Part shown: positions 47,202-58,961 of the stretch, one piece after another
How positions within the stretch are numbered: position 1 is the stretch's first letter
Layout of the letters: the number at the start of each line of letters is the position of its first letter
From: Agrocybe praecox
Taxonomy: Eukaryota; Basidiomycota; Agaricomycetes; Agaricales; Agrocybaceae
Reading direction: 5' to 3'
DNA length: 64,000 bases
Assembly (NCBI GenBank): GCA_964017145.1
Contig: OZ024851.1
Span: 62,001-126,000, forward strand
Program-made: the position numbers and the translations under genes
Notes under the pieces: model-generated
Database searches by the model: none
What the model was told of the DNA's origin: nothing
Seen by the model: only the letters and a program-made list of their open reading frames with translations

Positions 47202-48180
47202 TGCGCATGTTTTCCTTTTTCGTTCTCCGCGTTTTGAGCTTCACAAAGGACCCTTTGACCTTGGATTTCGGTTCACGAGCAGTTGGATTTTCCATCATGT
47301 CATGCCAACTTTCAATGGCCCTAGTTTCGTTTATGTTGTCGGTTTTTATTCCCTTTTTTGACCTTTTGTTCGATAAACTATTTAATGTTTGATATCGTAT
47401 TTGCACAGGATGTCCCCCTCGCACTATATCCCTCTCTTTCCATATCTTGGCAACGTAGCTTCCAATGCTACCCAGGACGCCAATTTCAAGTCTCTTCACG
47501 AATGATCTATGGATGGGACCTCCTACTTCAAAATCATTACTGCGATGATAAGTAATGGATGGAGCAATTATCAGCGAATAATGACCATTGACCACTTCTC
47601 GACGGTAGGCTAGCTTCAGGGTAAGGAGGACGTACGACTGGCTTTACATGGTTCATTATCATTGATACCCTACGACTTACTGTAAGGAATTCTGAGTTTT
47701 AGTTCTCGTGGTCTAGCCACAGTACTTCAAGTTCCAGTGAACGCTGTTGACCTGACTTTAAATGCATGACAACTAATCATCAGTCATGTGACTATGCGCG
47801 TCGCCTCCCTTAAGTTCCAGGTAATATGTACCTGTGCCCTAATCGCCGGACCTTCCTAAGCAGTAACTGATAGTCTCAGTGCTAATTACGCGAGATAAAA
47901 ATAAGTACCTCACGTATGCCATAGGATCAAGAAAGACTTGACTAACTTTCACTATATCAATAGGAGTAAAATTATGTTATCGTATAGCAAGTAAGTATGT
48001 GAAGGTGCTATATCTGATCAGCCGATGTTAGATATTTTGTCTGTAGTATAATTCTATAGCATTGGACTAATAAATTGATAGCTGCTATCTTCTTTCCCAT
48101 GTCTCATACTACTGACAAATTGTCTGGCCTCAAATCAGGCGTAGATGCTATATTGATATACAAGTCCTCAGTAACTCCTG
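47202..48180. other. Intergenic
   Basis: Frames of 60-175 codons near 47068-47595 lie antisense to or just downstream of GPP34 and have no domain. The right part leads into the transposon at 48181. Confidence 0.4.
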
Positions 48181-48361
48181 TAAAACGTTTGTTCACAAAT
48201 GACAGCAATTACCCATGTTGGATAAATAATTCATCCACAGACACCCGTGAACTACAGTGTTTATAATATGGATAAATACTACTAGAACTTATCTATAACC
48301 TTCAATAAATAACACAGATTTATAATAAGATTAGGTCTCTTACTGGAACAATAAGTCAATG

Positions 48362-48870
48362 TGAATTTATCGATCCTTGGGGTTAACAAATCAACGGTTA
48401 TTTATCCATTCCTTGGGTCGAAAAATTCACACGATTTTATCTATTCCCTGGGTTTATAAATCCGCGTTAAATTTATGCATCCCCTGGGTCGATAAATCCA
48501 CGTCAGTTATTCATTCTATGGATCGATAAATGTACGCTTATTTATGCATCCCTTGGGTTGATAAATCCACGCGAATTTATTCATCCCCTTGATCGATAAA
48601 TTGACGCTTATTGATAAATCCACACATATTTATTCATTCCCTGGATCGATAAATCGACGCGAATTTATCCATCCCTTGGGTCGACAAATCCACGTCAGTT
48701 TATCCATCCCTTGGGTCGATAAATCCACACAAATTTATTCATCCCCTGGATCGATAAATCTACGCTTATTGATCCATCCCTTGGGTTGATAAATCCACGC
48801 GTATTTATTCATCCCCTGGATCGATAAATCCATGCGTATTTATCCATCCCTTGGGTTGACAAATTGACAC
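48362..48870 (+). repeat. Left subterminal tandem array (about 14 units of ~35 bp)
   Basis: Degenerate tandem units. The consensus runs CCCTTGGGTCGATAAATC then CACGCGNATTTATCCATC. Each unit contains a self-complementary core, ATAAAT..ACGCG..ATTTAT. The word GGATAAATA/ATTTATCCAT recurs throughout. Orientation is opposite to the array at 49760-50230. Confidence 0.85.
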
Positions 48871-49194
48871 TCAGGACTACCCATTCAATCATTAAGATAA
48901 ATTTAGAATGCTACATCCAGTAATGAACTATTTATACGTTCCTTGTACAGTGATGGATAAATGTTGACATTTATTCATCATAAGACTTCAAAGACATAAA
49001 AACTTGATAATTCCATGAAAATTCACTTTGAAGATAGCATGCTTAGATAGGTAGCTTCGTGTGATGAGAAAAAAAGACCCTTCCAAATGATATAAATATC
49101 TCGTTATTTATCCTCCGAACAAGTAAAAGTCAGAACGGGGCTGAAATGCGTGCATAGCCAAACACAAATTACCATTGAAACTCTGACCATCATC

Positions 49195-49693
49195 ATGGAC
49201 CGCCCGCGATTGTACCTTACTGACGAAGAAAAACCTGCGGCTAATCAAGCCGAAACTAAACGGCATTATGACAAGTGCGTACCGAATCTTCCCTTCATTG
49301 ATTCAGAAAGACTAAGATTATTACAGATTTTACTTGTTAGGCGCCAAAGAGTGCGCACGGAGGCCAGATCACTTTCGCCACCTGTCCACTCTCATTTCTT
49401 AATTTCATTTCTAATTCTTACATTACTCAATCCACATCATCAAGTCTGGTCAAAAAGGGAGTGTGCCCCATCCCGCTATCGCAAGCCAAAGAAAAGGAGA
49501 ACAATAAATATAGCTGGGCTTGAAATGATGAGCAGACAGTGACAACACATTGTGGTTGAGTGCTGTGGAAAATATAACCTCCTGCCTTGAGAAGATGGCC
49601 AGAAACAATGAGGCTACACCAACTGGATCTGGTAAGCAGAAAGCAAATGAAGTACTCGCACCAAAGGGGAGGGCAAAGAAAGCAAAAGCGTAA
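49195..49693 (+). CDS. Small basic protein gene inside the transposon (tentative, spliced)
   Basis: A Met (49195) starts MDRPRLYLTDEEKPAANQAE, TKRHYDK, followed by a GTGCGT donor (about 49275) and an acceptor (49339-49340) leading into RQRVRTEARS. A later in-frame segment reads DNTLWLSAVENITSCLEKMA and ends PKGRAKKAKA with a stop at 49691-49693, reached if an acceptor near 49535 is used. The basic, charged N-terminal motif (RPRLY.T.EEK.AAN) resembles short motifs I have seen in repeated basidiomycete genes, but no domain or function is known to me. The middle exon boundaries are uncertain. Confidence 0.35.
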
Positions 49694-49759
49694 ACATGAA
49701 ACGTCTTAGTCAGCAGGGGTCAGTCATTGACATAAGGATCAGAGAAAACATAAAGACAA

Positions 49760-50230
49760 AAGGGGTTTGGATAAATTCGCGTCGATTTATCGATCCAGGG
49801 AATGAATAAATACGCGTCGATTTATCAACCCAAGGGATGGATAAATTGACGTGGATTTATCGTCCCAAGCGATTAATAATTCGCATGGATTTATTGAACG
49901 GTGGATAGATAAATTTGCATGGATTTATCGACCCAAGGGATGGATAAACGCGCATCAATTTATCGATCCAAGAGATGGATAAATACGCGTCGATTTATCG
50001 TCCCAATGGATCGATAAATACACGTCAATTTATCGACCCAGGGGAAGAATAAATACGTGTGGATTTATTGTCCCAAGGGATGGATAAGCTCCCGTGGTTT
50101 AATCTTCCCAAATTATGGATAAACGTGCATGGATTTATCGTCGCTGGGGATAGATAAATAGACGTGGATTTATTGACCAGGGAAAGATGGATAAATAAGT
50201 GTGGGTTTATTGTTCCAGTGAGAGAGCATA
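49760..50230 (-). repeat. Right subterminal tandem array (inverted relative to left)
   Basis: Units read CGATTTATCGACCCAAGGGA then TGGATAAATACGCGT, the complement of the left-array units. About 12 copies with variable spacing. Together with the left array they make mirror-image flanks around a 0.9 kb centre. Confidence 0.85.
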
Positions 50231-50385
50231 CTCTTATTATAGGTCTGCGTTATTTATTGAAGGGGAACGATGGATAAAAATCAGTCATATTTATTCAAGC
50301 GTTTTGTGCTGAAATACATATGAATCTGCGTATGGATTATTTATCCAACCTCAGCAACAACTGTCATTTGTGAACAAACGTTTTA

Positions 50386-51214
50386 CGGCAATTACTGTTA
50401 TTTATATATCAGTCCTACAATATCTAGTGCTCAAATACATGATTATTAATAGTATCACGGAAGGTGCCATGTAAAATTAGAGAGTATGTAGTGCTCTTAA
50501 TGCAGCGCTCAATATATTTACCGGACATTTGAATGACTAACGCCGGGTCTTGTGGGCCGATTAGTCCAGCAGAGTTTGGAGATGATGTCACTGTCGTCAC
50601 GGCTGCGGCATCGACGTTGTTGACCTAGTTTGATCATCTCTATTTTTTGAATTATAAAAGGATTGGTTATTATCCAGGAATAATGGTGCGAAGCAACCCG
50701 GAATTGAAAGATGCCAACCAGTAGTCGTTCACCGCACATTCCTGATGAGGTGACCTGGGAGACGGTGGCGGTTCTATGATTAACATTGAAGAAAAATTAA
50801 AATATCGCTGGCGGCTCGGGACGACAGCTCAGCTCAGCTCAAAACCATGGTTGTCCTTCCTTTGACAATTTGAATGATGAAAACACACCTGTACAAGCGT
50901 CTCTTGTCAACGAGAATAATTGACATTTTCGACTTATTATCATCTGACATGCCTGGAATGCCTTATAGAAATAGCTGGAAAACTAAGCTTGATCTTTGGG
51001 CCTGATCGACGGCGCATAATCGATTAGGCGAAGAAAAATCGGTGTTTGAGAAATAATAATTGCTCATAGACTCGCCCAAGCAAAGTTTATCACACAACCC
51101 ATGTCGATATTAGCGACTTGAATCTTCTAACCTACTATCCTATGTGAAACAATGACGAGTAAAAAAAATAACAAATAAAGATAGATAGTCCCAAAGCCCT
51201 GAGCGATAGTTAGG
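50386..51214. other. Intergenic
   Basis: No coding evidence. It holds the outer, imperfect part of the transposon inverted repeat (to about 50460) and a GCTCAGCTCAGCTCA microsatellite at about 50827-50841. Confidence 0.4.
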
Positions 51215-52630
51215 CTACACCACTAAAAAGTCCTTGTCGGAATGCTCCTCGCTCTTTGCCCTATTAGCGTCGGGGAACACCACTTGTTCCCTTGTGACCA
51301 TTACGCCTTCCCCAAGCTCATATGCATCTGTGTCCATACCGCCGCGTCCTCCGGCTCCGTATGTATTGTGGCCCCTATTCGTAATTACGCCTGCACCCAT
51401 CGTCGTTCTTAGTCTCCCAACAGACACTGTCGTGTCAATGCGATCCGTTGAGGATGAATTGTCAATTCCAATACGCATACGACTGTTGAGGACCACCATC
51501 ATCGAATTTGAGTAGAACTTTGCGAGAGTCTCGGACGTGACGAGGTAGTATGATGGCTGTCCGGGTAGGGTAGTAAGAATGAGGTTTAGGATGGCCATTG
51601 CGGCGGTGACAGTGCCTGTTTCGATCACTAGTCGAATCACCCTTCTTAAAAGAACGTGTGTTGACTCTACGCCAGTTCCAGAACCGCGTCGAGAGAGCTG
51701 TAACCGAAGGATGTATCAGCAATTTGAATCGCCTTGAAGTATAGTGCACAATTCGAAACACCAACTTACATAGAACGTCATACAGAGAGCAATAAGTACA
51801 TCACACGCCGCTGCCCCGCCATTCCAGACACCTGCGGCGATAGAGTAGTCCTTTCCTAGGAGATGACTGAATAGTACAGCATGCTTGAGAACCACTGCCG
51901 CGACAATCGCGCCCACTAGCTGCACGAATCCAAGCTAAGGGGAACAGTATAAATTAGAGAGTTAAGATAAATAATATAATAAATGTGGCGTACGAAAAGA
52001 ATGACTCCTGCTACCCACCACGACTGAGCGAGGACGCTGATTCGATAGGCGTAAAATCCTGCTGCTATAAAAGCAACTGCATTCATGATATCAGCGTTGT
52101 GTGATCCGAAATGGGTGTATCCGTACCTAATCCAGTGATAATCGGTACGCTAAACCAGGCGATGCCAATATCATTGAAGAACGAAATATCACCGTACCCA
52201 AATCCAAACACGCGGAATGCAGAGTCGGTGATGATACATGTCTGTAACAGCTCAAGAACAAAAACAGTATAGACAAGGATTTTATTGCGCCGTGGATCTT
52301 TAGGGAACGCAAGATGGTAGAGGTCTACAAAGAAGTCCCAAATTGAGTGCCATCAAGATGGATGAGCGATGATTATAGACTCACAAACTTGGACACAGAG
52401 AACACCAAAAAGACCCCAATGAAAAAGATAACCCAAAAGCTAAACAAGAGATATTGATATCAGTCACAGAAGGTCATATTTTGGTTGTGGCAAACTGACG
52501 CGAGGACCCGTTCTGTTCAATGATATTTTAGTCAATGCACACCTTCCCGAAGGCTTGCGAAATAGACTTACTTCGCCGCGATATTTGCAGGAATCGCCGG
52601 CAGGGTCGAGTTCGCAATAGTTTCACTCAT
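51215..52630 (-). CDS. DUF6534 seven-helix membrane protein, copy 1
   Basis: Seven exons read on the minus strand from ATG at 52630 to the stop at 51215-51217. The N-terminus ends in TGPR; helices follow: LLGYLFHWGLFGVLCVQVYL, DPRRNKILVYTVFVLELLQT, FRVFGFGYGDISFFND..W, VAFIAAGFYAYRISVLAQSW and LGFVQLVGAIVAAVVLKHAV. The last exon carries the DUF6534 domain: LLRRVIRLVIETGTVTAAMA, then YSNSMMVVLNSRMRIG, where LNSR replaces the usual LN.R motif. The cytosolic tail is acidic and ends DKDFLVV. Donors and acceptors are canonical. Function is unknown; the family is confined to Agaricomycotina and looks receptor-like by topology only. Confidence 0.9.
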
Positions 52631-53983
52631 TTCGAACTAAATGACTGAAGGAATGAGGCGGGGGTAAAAAAGCTGGGCACGTTACCATTCCTTTCTTTTA
52701 TTGCTATGGATGGAATATAAGAAGTCCAATTGATCCCTATTCGCACCGTATTTTTCAAGAGATCTGACATTAGCATTCCTTGGCCTGATGGCGCGATCAC
52801 GCCTGAACGATAAGTTAAGTGATCACACTAATTATAGACTCACGTTCGCGATCATGTAATGGTAACTTACGGAGATCTTAAGGCAGGACGGGCGACGTCT
52901 GGGCCAAAGGTATACACGGTAATGATGGTACATCCTTCCAAAATGCGCTGAATGGCCTTCAATCAGAAGAAGAGTACTGGACCCTTGTGCTAGTTTATGG
53001 TTTATCCACGGGAGCAGGAACTTTGTTCTCAGGATTCGTCTCTTCCCACCGGAGCCAACATCCTTGCCCAACCGTTCCAACTTGGTACTAAGTAGTACCC
53101 GAGTCTGCACTATCCTTCAAAGATTACAAACTCGCGGGTAGAGGATCATTGTAGCGATAATGATATCAGATAGCTCAAAATCCAACCTAGAGGTAACCTT
53201 AAGCCAGAACAATACCCTCATTGTTGCTTGCGACTAGGCATCGTCGGAGTAAGCAATGGCTCGGGACCAATACTTAGCTGTAGCGTCAGCGTCGCAGGGT
53301 GACATTGATTGATGGTCAATGGACACGAGTTACGCGAAAAGTATGGAAGTATAAAATTAGATTTTCCCGAATACATACTCGCCAATCACTATGTAGAATG
53401 AGGTTATTCTGAAAATGGACCAGGAGTAGTCGAGTCCTTTCACATGGATAAGGAAGAGGAACAAGTTGCGTTCCTGTGCGGGAAACGCAACTTGATCGCT
53501 TAGGCGTTCTCCGAGACCCACCTCATAAATGTCCAGGTCCTGTTGGTTTTCACGCCTGAGGCCAAAACCAGGGGCGCCAGGGGATGTCGCGGGAAGAAAC
53601 ACTGGCCTTGCGCATACTTGATGCGTGTATACTTCTCCCGTATCTGACAGCTGGCCGTTTTGCTGGAAGTCGCAGCCCATAGACTGTCAAAGCTGTACCT
53701 TGTATTCTCGCATGCATTCATGTTTCCAGTAGGCTGGCGTTTCTTGACTTGTAACTGAGAATTTACGACTCCTAATTTTAGGGAACGTCAGCGTCTTATC
53801 AGGAGAGAGTATTTTACTCTTGAACGATATCAAGAACTCCCACATAGTTCGAGGCTCTAGAAGTCTATGTCAAAGGAATGAACGAGTTGCCTAAGTAGAC
53901 TAATAACTAAAATTGTTTTACAAAGTCCTTCTCTACTCCACAGTACATACACCAGACAAATAATAATAATCTCAATCACTGAC
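52631..53983. other. Intergenic between the two DUF6534 genes
   Basis: Minus-strand frames (52832-53110, 53357-53680) have no convincing family. One contains LLLIEGHSAHFGRMYHH, faintly like the DGH..H region of pogo-type transposases, so transposon debris is possible. Confidence 0.35.
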
Positions 53984-55546
53984 TCAAACGAGATACGCCT
54001 TATCGTTATCAGGCGAATACGATTTTACTTTATGTGACTCATGGCCACTGGGGAAGACGACCTCCTCTCGAGTAATCATCACTCCTTCCCCCAATTCGTA
54101 TTGATCTGTCGTCTGGTTCATGCCCATGCCGCCTCCTGTTACGCCAGTGAAGACGCTTCGATGTCTTGGATTCGTTGATGCGGAATCATTTACTTCCGGA
54201 CCGATGCGCATGCGACTGTTCAATACGACCATCATGGAGTTGGAGTAAACCTTGGCAAGGATCTCGGACGGGACAAGGTAATACGACGGCTGACCGGGGA
54301 GTAGGATCAGGATGAGGTTGAGGATGGCGATGGCAGCTAGAAGCATGTCATATCAGTACATAGATTTCCATATAAACTCGGAAAGTTGAGGTGATAATTG
54401 TTGAATATGAAACTGGGAAGTTGAGCGCCGCCTTACCTGTGACTGTGCCAGTTTCGATCACCAACCTAATCACCCTTCTAAGTCGAATATGGGTACTCTG
54501 CATAATTCCATTGCCACGCTTAGAAAGCTAGATTGTCGGGCGGAAGACATAAGTATCCGACATCATAGTCGCAACATGGATGTACGAACATAAAATGTCA
54601 TGCAAACTGCAATAATAACATCGCAAGCTGCACTTCCTCCGTTCCATATCTATATATAAAGAATAAGCGATATGGCTGGGTTTTTGTTACAGGAAAAGGC
54701 GAGAACGCACCCCAGCCGATATTGAGTAAGGCCTGCCTAATAAATGACTGAAAATTACAGCATTTTTCAGGACCACAGCTGCCCCAATTGCTCCACCGAG
54801 TTGAACGACTGCGAGCTTGTAGAGACATTAATTACCTCCTGCTCCCCTTCAAACAAAATTGCGCCACTCACCAGAAGAATAACTGCAGCTACCCAATAGG
54901 ACTGTGATAGTATTCGAATCCGATGCGCATAGAACAACTCCGCAATAAATGCAACGACCCCACTAATGATAGGTACCTCAAACCAGGCGAGCTCGACGTC
55001 GTTGAAAACGTCAAAGTCTCCGTATCCAAACCCGAATACGCGGAACGCGGTATGTGTCATAATAATCGTCTGTGCAATTTCAAGTGCGAAAACGGTATAA
55101 ACAAGGGCTTTGTTCCGTGTTGGATCGTTTGGGAAAGCAATGTGGTAGAGATCTATTTGTGATTCGAGCGTTCAAGTCGGATTGTTGTGGTGCAGCGAAA
55201 TGTGCAGTTGGAAGTGATGAACACATCGGCAGGGTGTTCAAGGCGAATTTTGGTAGCTATGATCAGGAACATTGATTAAGATATAAAAGAAAACTATACT
55301 GACAGACTTGAACCATGAGAATCCCGAATAATCCCCAGTGGAAGAGATATCCCAAAATCTGTCCATTCCATAGTAGTGCGGTCAGATAATATTCTCTTGT
55401 TCATATGAGTGCGTTTATACTCACACGGGGTCCCGTTCTATGTATACGCAAGTCAAGGCACGGATCAGCCTACAATACTCTTTACATGACTGTGCCACAT
55501 ACCTAGCCACTACATGGGGAGGAATAGACAACGGTGCAGTCTCCAT
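53984..55546 (-). CDS. DUF6534 seven-helix membrane protein, copy 2
   Basis: Paralogue of 51215-52630, same strand, 1.35 kb apart. ATG at 55546 starts METAPLSIPPHVVARTGPR. Matching segments: ILGYLFHWGLFGILMVQV, DPTRNKALVYTVFALEIAQT, FRVFGFGYGDFDVFNDVELA, AELFYAHRIRILSQSYWVAA, the DUF6534 exon LRRVIRLVIETGTVTAAIAI and YSNSMMVVLNSRMRIGPE. The tail ends DNDKAYLV. Intron positions differ from copy 1: the intron between PIISG and VAF is absent, while extra introns follow YSISAG and GTVT. That indicates an old duplication with intron gain or loss. No disruption seen. Confidence 0.9.
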
Positions 55547-57869
55547 TGTCAGAGATGGTAGCGACTGCAGAGTGGGGAGAAAGATAAGGGAATAAAAGGG
55601 GTCGCACTGTTGCTCGTCCTACTAGCCTTATTTACTCTGTTTCATTTACAGTATACGGACAAAAGCTCATATGGGCAAGTTATCAGTACTTCAGTGGTCA
55701 TCATCTATGTACTTTGCCGATGTCCGTCTCCGATGGGGGAAAAGTGATGGGAATTGATTTAACTCGGTTGTTCGGTTTATTTTTTGTTTTGAATTGACAG
55801 CCCTGCGATTAGCGCGACTCAATAAGCGATCTCCTTCATGGGTCTTTACTTTACCTGTCTCCTCTGCGTATCGCAGACGACGCCGAAGCGTGGGCGCCGA
55901 TACGTGCGTTCTGATTGTTTAAATCAAGAAACGGAATAAAGCGCAGCGCATTTTTCTGTCAAGTTTCTTCATTCTGCAAGTGCTAAATTTTTTAACCATT
56001 CTCAATGATGAGGCAGATATGTTACAATGCCATTGGGCCATCTATAAATAGATTGTTCCTTAGGCTATCAAACGGCATGCCTATTGTCAACCGGATTAGT
56101 CCTAGCAGCATCACCAGTGGAGTGCATTAGAACAGCAGGTACATAGATTACCATTATAACCTATACATATCATAATACATATCGATACAGTCGACTAATT
56201 AATGATAGCGCTAGTAGGCTACAGCACAAACTCACTAAGTGACTCGTACAAAGCATTCGAAACACCGTCGGACAAGTGTGGATTACCTCGTCAAACATAA
56301 TTGTATTCCTGGCAAGATTCCACGTAGGGCTGACGTCTATCACCTGGGACAGGTACCCACTTTGAAGATATGTATGTAGTGCGAAATTTGAATACATACT
56401 ACATGTCCATAGGCGAAACCAAATAACCCGACACGTACTAATAGGCGTATGTCTGCACCTGTTTACCCTGCGTAGGGCGTGGCAGCACCAGTCTGATAAG
56501 ATTAGATCGTGTACATTTCGTGACAGCGCGACGCGTCTATAGCTGAATACATCATCTTTGACTACTACCGCCATCGTGCGAGGTAGCTCAACGCGCTTCC
56601 CAGCCCAGCTACGCCATCCAGCTGCACTCTGGACTGCACCAACGGTTGGCCACAGTTGGTAATGAGAGTAGAGGCGCGCATACGGAAATTATTCGTCTTT
56701 AAAAATATTCCAGCGCCGACGAATCAACGGTAACCATGAGCGGATGCTGACTCTAGAAATATTTGAGCAGAATAAAAAATACACAGCGCACTATCTACTT
56801 GACGCTCTGATCGTGGCATTACGAAAGCTCAGCCTTGTTCTGGAACCCATGTTGAATTCGAGGATGACCAACTGACACTGACCTTTCCGCCGGCTATAAA
56901 ATATCACCATGCATATAAGCATTCGGGTTCTCGGCATATGGTAATCTTCAGGCCAAGAATAGATTACCCTGATCCATGATGATTTCCCGGGTGTCATACG
57001 TACATCATGACGGGTCTATACGGACGTTGTCTGTTTAAAAACCATTTTTACGGGGGTGTCGAGACTATTGACTCAAGTCTAGCACTGTCAGCAGCTACCT
57101 GGGTATCTTCGGACTCTCGGAAAGTTGAGCATGCGCCAACCACAAGGGAAATAGCCAGGAAATTCTTGCATAGGCGCAGGTTATGGGGTGACTCTGCGCC
57201 GGGACTCGCTCTCCAAGGGATACCGAATGCATGGAACATCTGAATTCTTAAAAAAATAATCTCCGGAGGTACCTGTAGTGTTGTGAATGGTCACAAATAA
57301 ATATGTACCTAGTCGGGAAAGGGACAGCCATGTCCAAGTTGTAAACATCTTACGGCAACGGAAACCCTTGTGTGTCTTGCGTAACACCCAAGGACACGCA
57401 AAAAAGACGAGAATTTGCTACATGCAGAATCCTCTGGGCGCAAGTATAAAAGAAGAACTGTAATATGATATGCGATGTTGTACGAGGTTCATGTTTTGAG
57501 TCCTCGACATACGTTATCTCTATGGAGCCAGTGGTGCAGAAATATTAAATGCCTAGCGCTGGTTCATTGTAATTAGATTGCCGTACTGAGATTCAGAAGA
57601 TATCCATTCGTAACAATTCCATTGTTTCTCCAATGGGTATTGTATCTGAGCGTTACATAGTCCGTGGATTGTGGGCCAGGTGAGGTCGCATGGTGCTTCT
57701 CCATTCCCCGTGATTCAGAGATGGGGGTTTTCACAGGCTATTTTAAATATAGAAAGCCAAACCTCAAGCTCGGGTGACTCGGATGGTGGTTTGATAGGGG
57801 TAGCAACGCCATCGCGTCGAAATAGTGGAGTCTCGTGACTATATTTTAAGCATGGTGTGACTCTTTGCA
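55547..57869. other. Intergenic, no recognisable gene
   Basis: Frames up to 134 codons (56170-56574 -, 57007-57243 +) without domain, splice or repeat support. The first few hundred bases are the promoter of the DUF6534 gene. Confidence 0.4.
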
Positions 57870-58041
57870 CACTACGTGCACAGCAAAATATTCACTACCG
57901 TCATATTTAATTAATATTCGGACTTTGAATTAAATGTTTATTTAATATCGCGATCCAGCTGCCAATATAACTCGGAGTCCGAATATTATTTAAATATAGT
58001 TTCAATATAGCAACTGATTATATCTTGCTGTGCACGCAGTG
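57870..58041. mobile_element. MITE with 17-bp terminal inverted repeats starting CACT
   Basis: The left end CACTACGTGCACAGCAA (57870-57886) pairs with the complement of TTGCTGTGCACGCAGTG (58025-58041) with one mismatch. A second, internal inverted pair is ATATTCGGACTT / GAGTCCGAATATT (about 57915 and 57975). Total 172 bp, AT-rich, non-coding. CACT-type termini recall CACTA elements, but a 3-bp target duplication is not evident. Confidence 0.7.
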
Positions 58042-58961
58042 TTGTCGAGAACATCGGATCGACTGGGAGGGAGCCTGGAGCCTGGAGCCTCGACACAGTC
58101 CGACAATCGCTCACGTGCGCTTTATCATCCCGAGCAGGAGTCGATAGTGTCAAGTGAAGTTTTTCGTTGTCGTCCGTCATTGTTAGTGTTCCCTCTATCA
58201 GCAACGGTGTATTCACTAGAGTGAGACTCCCTTCAAAACTCTAGTCAACCTCATGAAATACGGTCTGCTTTCCAAAGAAACTATCAAGATGTCGGTTGGC
58301 AGTGATGGACAACCCCGCCCTATGGCACTTTGGACAAAACTGAATCAACACCAAGTTAGGAAAAGCATTGAATGTGGGCTTCGAAGAAATGCTACGAGTA
58401 CAAATTATGTGATATAAGGACACTACTGTCTAAGAAATCATTAGTAGGTACAAAATTGACATCTCACACAAGTAGACTTAGATATTTTACAAGTATAGGC
58501 GTTGAGAGAAGTGTTTTAGTATACTCAATACAGGTAAATATGGTCTCGGGAGCCATAAATATGCAAAAAATAAGGAGGGGTCGTAACTTTTTTTTTTTCC
58601 TCGACCGAGAGTCGAACCAACCAACCGGGCTCCGGTCATTGGCGGGAAAAACCTAGGTTCGTGACTACAGGCTCAAGGCTCCGTCCCAGCCGATCCGAAC
58701 TTCTGGTGTTGTCGACCGGTGTGGGGATTAGATTAGATGCATCTTGCAAGTATTAGATAATGGTTATCTATTTATAAGGTGACTTCGCTGATATTTTGAA
58801 CACCGATACTGGTAAAAAAGGGAATAATTCCCTTTTATTATCAAATTAGATACGGACTAATTCCTTGAAATTCAGTCGAAATATCCAAGGCCTGGAGAGG
58901 TTAATTGACAGTCCTACTAGTTGTAGTCTCTTGTCCAGGACACATCGTTTAAATACATTCA
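58042..58961. other. Intergenic
   Basis: No gene. Contains a direct duplication GGAGCCTGGAGCCTGGAGCC (about 58072-58089) and a T9 run at about 58590. 3' flank of the DNase gene. Confidence 0.4.

Larger units (their letters stand above)
48181..50385. mobile_element. Non-autonomous DNA transposon with opposed subterminal repeat arrays
   Basis: Bases 48181-48205 (TAAAACGTTTGTTCAC..GACAG) are the exact complement of 50361-50385, a perfect 25-bp inverted repeat; GTTGGATAAATAAT (48217-48230) pairs exactly with 50336-50349. Just inside each end is a tandem array of about 35-bp units, in opposite orientation (48362-48870 and 49760-50230). Between them lies a small spliced gene. The symmetry outside the 25-bp match continues imperfectly, so the true termini may be up to about 100 bp further out; no target-site duplication was established. 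No transposase is present, so mobilisation must be in trans. Superfamily not determined. Confidence 0.78.

Noticed and set aside
47068..47595. 175-codon minus-strand frame
   Set aside because: Antisense to the last GPP34 exon and its 3' flank; no domain.
48362..50230. CRISPR-like look of regularly spaced repeats
   Set aside because: Units are contiguous degenerate tandem repeats without unique spacers, in a eukaryotic genome, arranged as inverted subterminal arrays.
52832..53110. Possible DDE transposase remnant (LLLIEGHSAHFGRMYHH)
   Set aside because: Only one short motif resembles a pogo-type DGH..H block; flanking residues do not fit and no second motif was found.
53357..53721. Two overlapping minus-strand frames of 107 and 73 codons
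   Set aside because: No domain or splice structure, and they lie in the intergenic gap between DUF6534 paralogues.
58590..58735. Possible tRNA-like sequence (GAGAGTCGAACC on +)
   Set aside because: No acceptor stem, D arm or anticodon stem could be folded around it. No tRNA was found anywhere in the window by eye.
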